Positions 5,727-8,657 of a stretch of DNA of 8,657 nucleotides are shown piece by piece (positions within the stretch are counted from its first letter, which is position 1; each line of letters begins with the position of its first letter). A model generated the notes under the pieces. It had not been told where the DNA came from and did no database searches. It saw only the letters and a list, made by a program, of their open reading frames with translations. Position numbers and translations under genes: made by a program. This DNA comes from CAYSHJ01 sp964589725 (GTDB lineage Bacteria; Planctomycetota; Planctomycetia; Planctomycetales; Planctomycetaceae): NCBI GenBank assembly GCA_964589725.1, contig CAZPUJ010000142.1:1-8657 (forward strand), in the 5' to 3' direction.

Positions 5727-5749
5727 TCGGGCTCATCTGATCGGGCTTT
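5722..5749 (+). repeat. 14-base tandem duplication across the SHOCT-PspC stop codon
   Basis: TCTGATCGGGCT occurs at 5722-5733 and again at 5736-5747, a 14-base period (TCTGATCGGGCTCA). The first unit contains the stop codon TGA at 5724-5726; the second lies directly downstream. Probably a replication-slippage product. Confidence 0.85.
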
Positions 5750-5842
5750 AACAGCCGTTGAAACCAATCGTCGGCGGTGGATCTGCCGCACTCAGCATGA
5801 CACGCCACAAGTCGTGCGGCATTCCGCCGGGAAATCGTCACT

Positions 5843-6598
5843 ATGGAAATCGATGCAGCCGCCATGCGGCGCGAGATCGTTCCGGAACGTGACGGCGTGT
5901 GGCTGCCGTGTGTTGATTCGGCCGACTTGCCGCCGTCGCCGTGCGGTTGGGTCGAGCGGCAGTATTCGATCGCGGGTCGAGTCTTTAGGCTGGCGGTGCC
6001 GGCTCGGCCGGATGCGTTGCTCGATGATCCGGGTGTGCGAGTTGCGAACGGCCAAGACGACTACATGCCGTATTGGGCGTACCTCTGGCCGGCGGCGATT
6101 CACATGGCGAAGGCGGTGCTCCTGGCCGATTGGCCGGTAGGTTCGCGAGTGATTGAGCTCGGCTGCGGCTTGGGGTTGGTCGGGATCGCGGCATTGGCGA
6201 AAGGACATCGCGTCGCGATGACCGACTATGAACCGAAGGCGACGGCGGTCGCTCGGTACAACGCGCGGATCAATGGGTTCTTGGAAGGGAATGAGGAGAG
6301 ATTTGAGGCCTTCGAGCTCGACTGGCGACGGCCACCGAAGACGACATTTCCGATCATTTTCGGCTGTGATTTGCTGTACGAGCAACGCAATCTGCTGCCA
6401 ATCCTCGATTTGTTGGAGGTGATGTTGGAACCGCGCGGCACTTGCTGGCTCGCCGACGGTGGCCGCAATGTCGCTCACCAGTTCTGGTACCTTGCCCGCG
6501 AGCGCGGTTTCCACGTGACGATGCGAGACCATGAAGGCCACGAAATCATGACGCCCGGGCTGCACTATCAACTGTTTGAGCTGCAGCGGGTGGCGTAG
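5843..6598 (+). CDS. class I SAM-dependent methyltransferase (Methyltransf_16/METTL-like)
   Basis: 251 residues. An N-terminal beta-rich region (about 15-75) precedes DDYMPYWAYLWPAAIHMAK (72-90), a signature like that of the eukaryotic METTL21/METTL23-type lysine methyltransferases and their bacterial relatives, where a D/P-x-W-x-x-x-W-P segment packs on the cofactor. The Rossmann SAM site follows: motif I VIELGCGLGLVGIAA (103-117), acidic residue in MTDYEP (126-131), N140 downstream, then ELDW at 158-161 and IIFGCDLLYEQRNLLPIL (171-188) as motif IV. The C-terminal strands (224-248) close the fold. Substrate is unknown: protein lysine is the guess from the family, but small-molecule substrates occur in relatives. 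Start at 5843 has only a weak GGGAA upstream. It is a single-gene unit between the SHOCT-PspC gene and a repeat; its 3' end faces the lipase gene. Confidence 0.85.
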   Translation: MEIDAAAMRREIVPERDGVWLPCVDSADLPPSPCGWVERQYSIAGRVFRLAVPARPDALLDDPGVRVANGQDDYMPYWAYLWPAAIHMAKAVLLADWPVGSRVIELGCGLGLVGIAALAKGHRVAMTDYEPKATAVARYNARINGFLEGNEERFEAFELDWRRPPKTTFPIIFGCDLLYEQRNLLPILDLLEVMLEPRGTCWLADGGRNVAHQFWYLARERGFHVTMRDHEGHEIMTPGLHYQLFELQRVA

Positions 6599-6642
6599 TT
6601 GAATTCGCACGAACCTATACCCCGCGCGGCTAGGAATGCGAC

Positions 6643-6716
6643 AGGCGAGCGGGGCGGCGTCAGCCCCCCGGTCCTGCGGCAAATGCACCGGGGGGCTGAC
6701 GCCGCCCCGCTCACCT
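6643..6716. repeat. palindromic repeat element, copy 2, between convergent genes
   Basis: Arms at 6644-6672 (starting GGCGAGCGGGGCGGCGTCAG) and 6687-6715 are inverted repeats with 28 of 29 positions matching, and the flanking A6643/T6716 also pair. The loop is 14 bases. It lies between the stops of the plus-strand methyltransferase (6598) and the minus-strand hydrolase (6722), six bases from the latter. The arm core is shared with the element at 2576-2672. A transcript from either strand would form a very stable hairpin, which could end or protect both mRNAs, though no T-tract follows. Confidence 0.92.
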
Positions 6717-6721
6717 AAACG

Positions 6722-7600
6722 CTATGACAGCGTGCATTCGCCGCGTTGTGACCGTGCGGGTTTTGGCTTCAGCCGCTCGTCCAGCCAACTGACGACTTGC
6801 AACATCGTCGAGTGCCAGTCCGGTTCATTGTGCAGTTCGTGGAAGTGGTCCGGGAGCCACATCAGTTCTTTATCCGACGACGGGACCGTGTCGAGCCACG
6901 GCCGGACGCATTCGGGATCGACGACCTGATCTGCTCCGCCTTGCAGCATCAGCAGTGGTACCCGCAGCGCAGCGACATCGTCCCGAACGTCTCGCAAGGC
7001 GGCTTTCATTTCGAAGAACCAGCCACAGGTGACGGTGCGATGAATCGAGGCATCGACTTCCCGTTCGGCCAGCCTGACGGGATCGCGCGTCGTGAGTTTG
7101 GGATCAACTCGACTTTCGAATCGGACCATTGGTGCGAGGAACGAAACCAGCTTGCCCCAGCCGATGACCAGCGGGTTCACCGGCACTTTTAGTCGCAGCA
7201 GCGGAGCCATCATCACCAAGGCGGCCAGTTTGTCGGGCCTCGTTTCCGCGAAGCGGGCGCAAATCAAACTGCCGAAGCTGTGGCCGAGCATCGCCGTGCG
7301 AGTTGGCCGCAGTTCGAAGTATTGCCAAACGGAATCGAGGTCGCGGAGGTAATCCTCGAAGCGGCGGACATGCATCGCGACTCCGCCAGAGCGCCCGTGG
7401 CCTCGGTTGTCGCCGACGAGCACCGACCAGCCGTAGGTGGCGAAGAGTTGAGCAACGTGATCATAGCGTGCGCCATGCTCGCTCGCTCCGTGAACGATGA
7501 CCAGCGTCCGAGCGTCGTCGGTCGCCTCCGCGGGAACGTAACGGCGGACGAGCAGTTCGATGCCGTCGTGAGTCCGTACTGCATGTTCGACCGGCTTCAT
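6722..7600 (-). CDS. alpha/beta hydrolase, monoacylglycerol lipase-like (serine aminopeptidase S33 type)
   Basis: 292 residues, the usual size for bacterial monoglyceride lipase-like hydrolases. HGASEHGARY (38-47) is the oxyanion-hole block, GDNRGHGRSGG (63-73) a family signature, and GHSFGS (106-111) the nucleophile elbow with S108. D224 in GGADQVVD and H254 in HFHELHNE complete the expected triad. A cap region lies at about 135-200. No signal peptide, so cytoplasmic. It should hydrolyse an acyl ester such as a monoacylglycerol or lysophospholipid; the exact substrate cannot be read. The ATG overlaps the stop of the TlpA-like gene as ATGA, and the ribosome binding sequence AAGGAAAAGGGA lies inside the end of that gene, indicating translational coupling within a minus-strand operon. 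The gene ends at the palindromic repeat. Confidence 0.92.
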   Translation of the reverse strand: MKPVEHAVRTHDGIELLVRRYVPAEATDDARTLVIVHGASEHGARYDHVAQLFATYGWSVLVGDNRGHGRSGGVAMHVRRFEDYLRDLDSVWQYFELRPTRTAMLGHSFGSLICARFAETRPDKLAALVMMAPLLRLKVPVNPLVIGWGKLVSFLAPMVRFESRVDPKLTTRDPVRLAEREVDASIHRTVTCGWFFEMKAALRDVRDDVAALRVPLLMLQGGADQVVDPECVRPWLDTVPSSDKELMWLPDHFHELHNEPDWHSTMLQVVSWLDERLKPKPARSQRGECTLS

Positions 7601-7896
7601 GGCTGCGGTCCCTTTTCCTTCATCACATCAAGCCCCTTCTGGTGATAGTCGGCATACAACTGCTTGAGCTTTGGGAACTCTGCCAAACATGGCGGACAAT
7701 TCGTCGCCCAGAAGTCGATCAACAGCACTCCCCCACGAGCCGCTAGCACCGACACCTGTTTTCCCGACAGATCCGTCAATTCCAGTTCCGCAGCCTGCTG
7801 CCCGACGAGGTCCAGTTTCCTGAGTCGGTTCTCGCAGAATTCGCCGAGCAGCAATGAGGTCGCGAAACCGACGAAACTCAGCAGAATGTGACACAT
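7597..7896 (-). CDS. truncated TlpA/thioredoxin-like protein
   Basis: 99 residues; complete TlpA-like redoxins are usually 150-200. Residues 1-18 are hydrophobic (MCHILLSFVGFATSLLLG) and serve as signal peptide or membrane anchor, placing the domain outside the cytoplasm. Residues 30-90 match the first half of the fold: LVGQQAAELELTDLSGKQVS, then LLIDFWATNCPPCLAEFPKL with the redox pair C67/C70, then YADYHQKGLDV. Instead of the second half (the strand after GLDV, the cis-Pro loop and the last helix) only MKEKGPQP follows. MKEKG resembles the sequence that normally lies some 15 residues further on, so an internal deletion plus early stop is likely. The start at 7896 is chosen over 7977 because GGGAG lies seven bases upstream and the hydrophobic segment begins there. 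Without the cis-Pro loop normal thiol-disulfide activity is doubtful. Confidence 0.75.
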   Translation of the reverse strand: MCHILLSFVGFATSLLLGEFCENRLRKLDLVGQQAAELELTDLSGKQVSVLAARGGVLLIDFWATNCPPCLAEFPKLKQLYADYHQKGLDVMKEKGPQP

Positions 7897-7903
7897 ACGG
7901 ATT

Positions 7904-7908
7904 CTCCC
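7904..7908 (-). promoter_or_regulatory. ribosome binding site deciding the TlpA-like start
   Basis: GGGAG on the minus strand, seven bases before ATG 7896. It places the start at the hydrophobic leader and leaves a 67-base gap to the upstream gene rather than the 14-base overlap given by the start at 7977. Confidence 0.6.
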
Positions 7909-7963
7909 ATCGATCGAGGTCAGGCATTTTCGATTATTCGGAATAGTCCAAATCCTGCGGCAT

Positions 7964-8657
7964 TCAGGAACAACCATCAGGCCGGCCCATTCCGAAATCC
8001 GAAGTTCCTGGCTCCTGGCTGTTCATGGTGGAGGAGTCTTTCGACTCAGCCGTCAGATTCGTGACGGAGACCGGCACGGAGACCTCGCCACCGGTGGCCG
8101 GTTCGCGGAGCCATGATTCGATCACATCCTCACGCTGCGACGAAGCGCTGGCGGCCCTTTGGGCGCGGCGGCGAATCGTGAGCAGTCGCCAGACGCCGAA
8201 GGCCAGGATTCCCAGGACGCTTGTGACTACAAGAATATCGAGTGTCGACGTCCTGGCGGGATTACGTTTCGTGGATGTCGGAATGGAAATCGGACGGAGG
8301 CGCCCGATCAGAATGGGTGACGCCCGCTGGGTATTGAGCGCGTCATGGGCCATGCGCTTGAAGAAATATCCGACAAAGACGCATTCTTCCTCGACATCAC
8401 CGCCGGTCCTGAACCAGTCGGGTATTTCGGGGCAGATCACTCCGTAGGGTTGCGATTTCGACTCATCGGTGGATCCCCACAGCTCAAAGATATCTCCAAC
8501 GTCGGCTGTGTTTGCCGGAACGTCATCGTGTTTCACGATCCGTCGCACGTGCAGACGAAGACGGATCAATTGTCCGCGATACTTCTCTGGCCGCTGGAAC
8601 AAATGCGCGTAGACCACGTCGCGCTTCGCGTGGCCTTCCAGTTCGTCGAACGACTGC
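7964..8657 (-). CDS. single-pass membrane protein of planctomycete type, N-terminus outside the window
   Basis: The frame is open to the right edge, so the beginning is missing; 231 codons are visible. It starts QSFDELEGHAKRDVVYAHLF, a stretch I recognise from uncharacterised planctomycete proteins. A globular region of about 110 residues follows: YRGQLIRLRLHVRRI, GDIFELWGSTD, PYGVICPEIPDWF and VFVGYFFKRMAHDA, ending in PILIGRLRPI. It resembles an OB-like beta barrel, but that is inference. A Thr/Arg-rich linker leads to one transmembrane segment, LDILVVTSVLGILAFGVWRLL, then a basic RRRAQRA stop-transfer and a Ser/Glu-rich tail of about 65 residues. The basic side suggests the tail is cytoplasmic and the globular part is outside. 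It is the first visible gene of the minus-strand operon, followed after 67 bases by the TlpA-like gene. No function can be assigned. Confidence 0.85.
   Translation of the reverse strand, partial: QSFDELEGHAKRDVVYAHLFQRPEKYRGQLIRLRLHVRRIVKHDDVPANTADVGDIFELWGSTDESKSQPYGVICPEIPDWFRTGGDVEEECVFVGYFFKRMAHDALNTQRASPILIGRLRPISIPTSTKRNPARTSTLDILVVTSVLGILAFGVWRLLTIRRRAQRAASASSQREDVIESWLREPATGGEVSVPVSVTNLTAESKDSSTMNSQEPGTSDFGMGRPDGCS

Noticed and set aside
5792..6688. 298-codon open frame on the minus strand opposite the methyltransferase
   Set aside because: His/Arg-rich translation antisense to a gene with clear SAM-binding motifs; shadow caused by GC-rich codon use.
1..8657. tRNA, rRNA or CRISPR genes
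   Set aside because: No tRNA-like cloverleaf, rRNA segment or regularly spaced repeat was seen in reading both strands.

Overview
The window looks like a piece of a planctomycete (Planctomycetota) chromosome. The evidence is a Ser/Thr protein kinase with an N-terminal zinc ribbon, a DUF1501 remnant, a Uma2-type gene, a planctomycete-style membrane protein whose visible part begins near 'DELEGHAKRDVVYAHLF', and mostly GC-rich coding sequence. The assignment rests on family recognition by eye; no search was run.

Layout. 1-389 (minus): N-terminal part of the kinase. 628-1265 (plus): a dead DUF1501 gene with a large internal deletion and frameshifts. 1266-1514: a leader with several small inverted repeats. 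1515-3440 (plus): a NodU/CmcH-type carbamoyltransferase carrying an in-frame insertion made of a GC-rich palindromic repeat. 3584-4462 (plus): a secreted thermonuclease with a C-terminal helix-hairpin-helix domain, visibly more AT-rich than its neighbours. 4731-5236 (minus): a Uma2 endonuclease gene that has lost its catalytic centre by an in-frame deletion, overlapped by a 3' remnant of a VapC-like PIN gene. 5400-5726 (plus): a small SHOCT-PspC membrane protein. 5843-6598 (plus): a class I methyltransferase of the METTL/Methyltransf_16 type. 6643-6716: a second copy of the palindromic repeat, between two convergent genes. 8657-6722 (minus): a probable operon of a membrane protein (cut by the window edge), a truncated TlpA/thioredoxin-like protein and an alpha/beta hydrolase of the monoacylglycerol lipase type; the last two overlap by ATGA.

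The genes do not form one obvious pathway. The window reads as an accessory or decaying neighbourhood: single-gene units, three genes that appear to have lost internal or terminal segments (DUF1501, Uma2, TlpA-like), a VapC remnant, one gene of foreign-looking composition and two copies of a palindromic repeat, one of them inside a protein-coding gene. I do not see a clear new multi-gene system. The in-frame palindromic insertion is the most unusual thing here.
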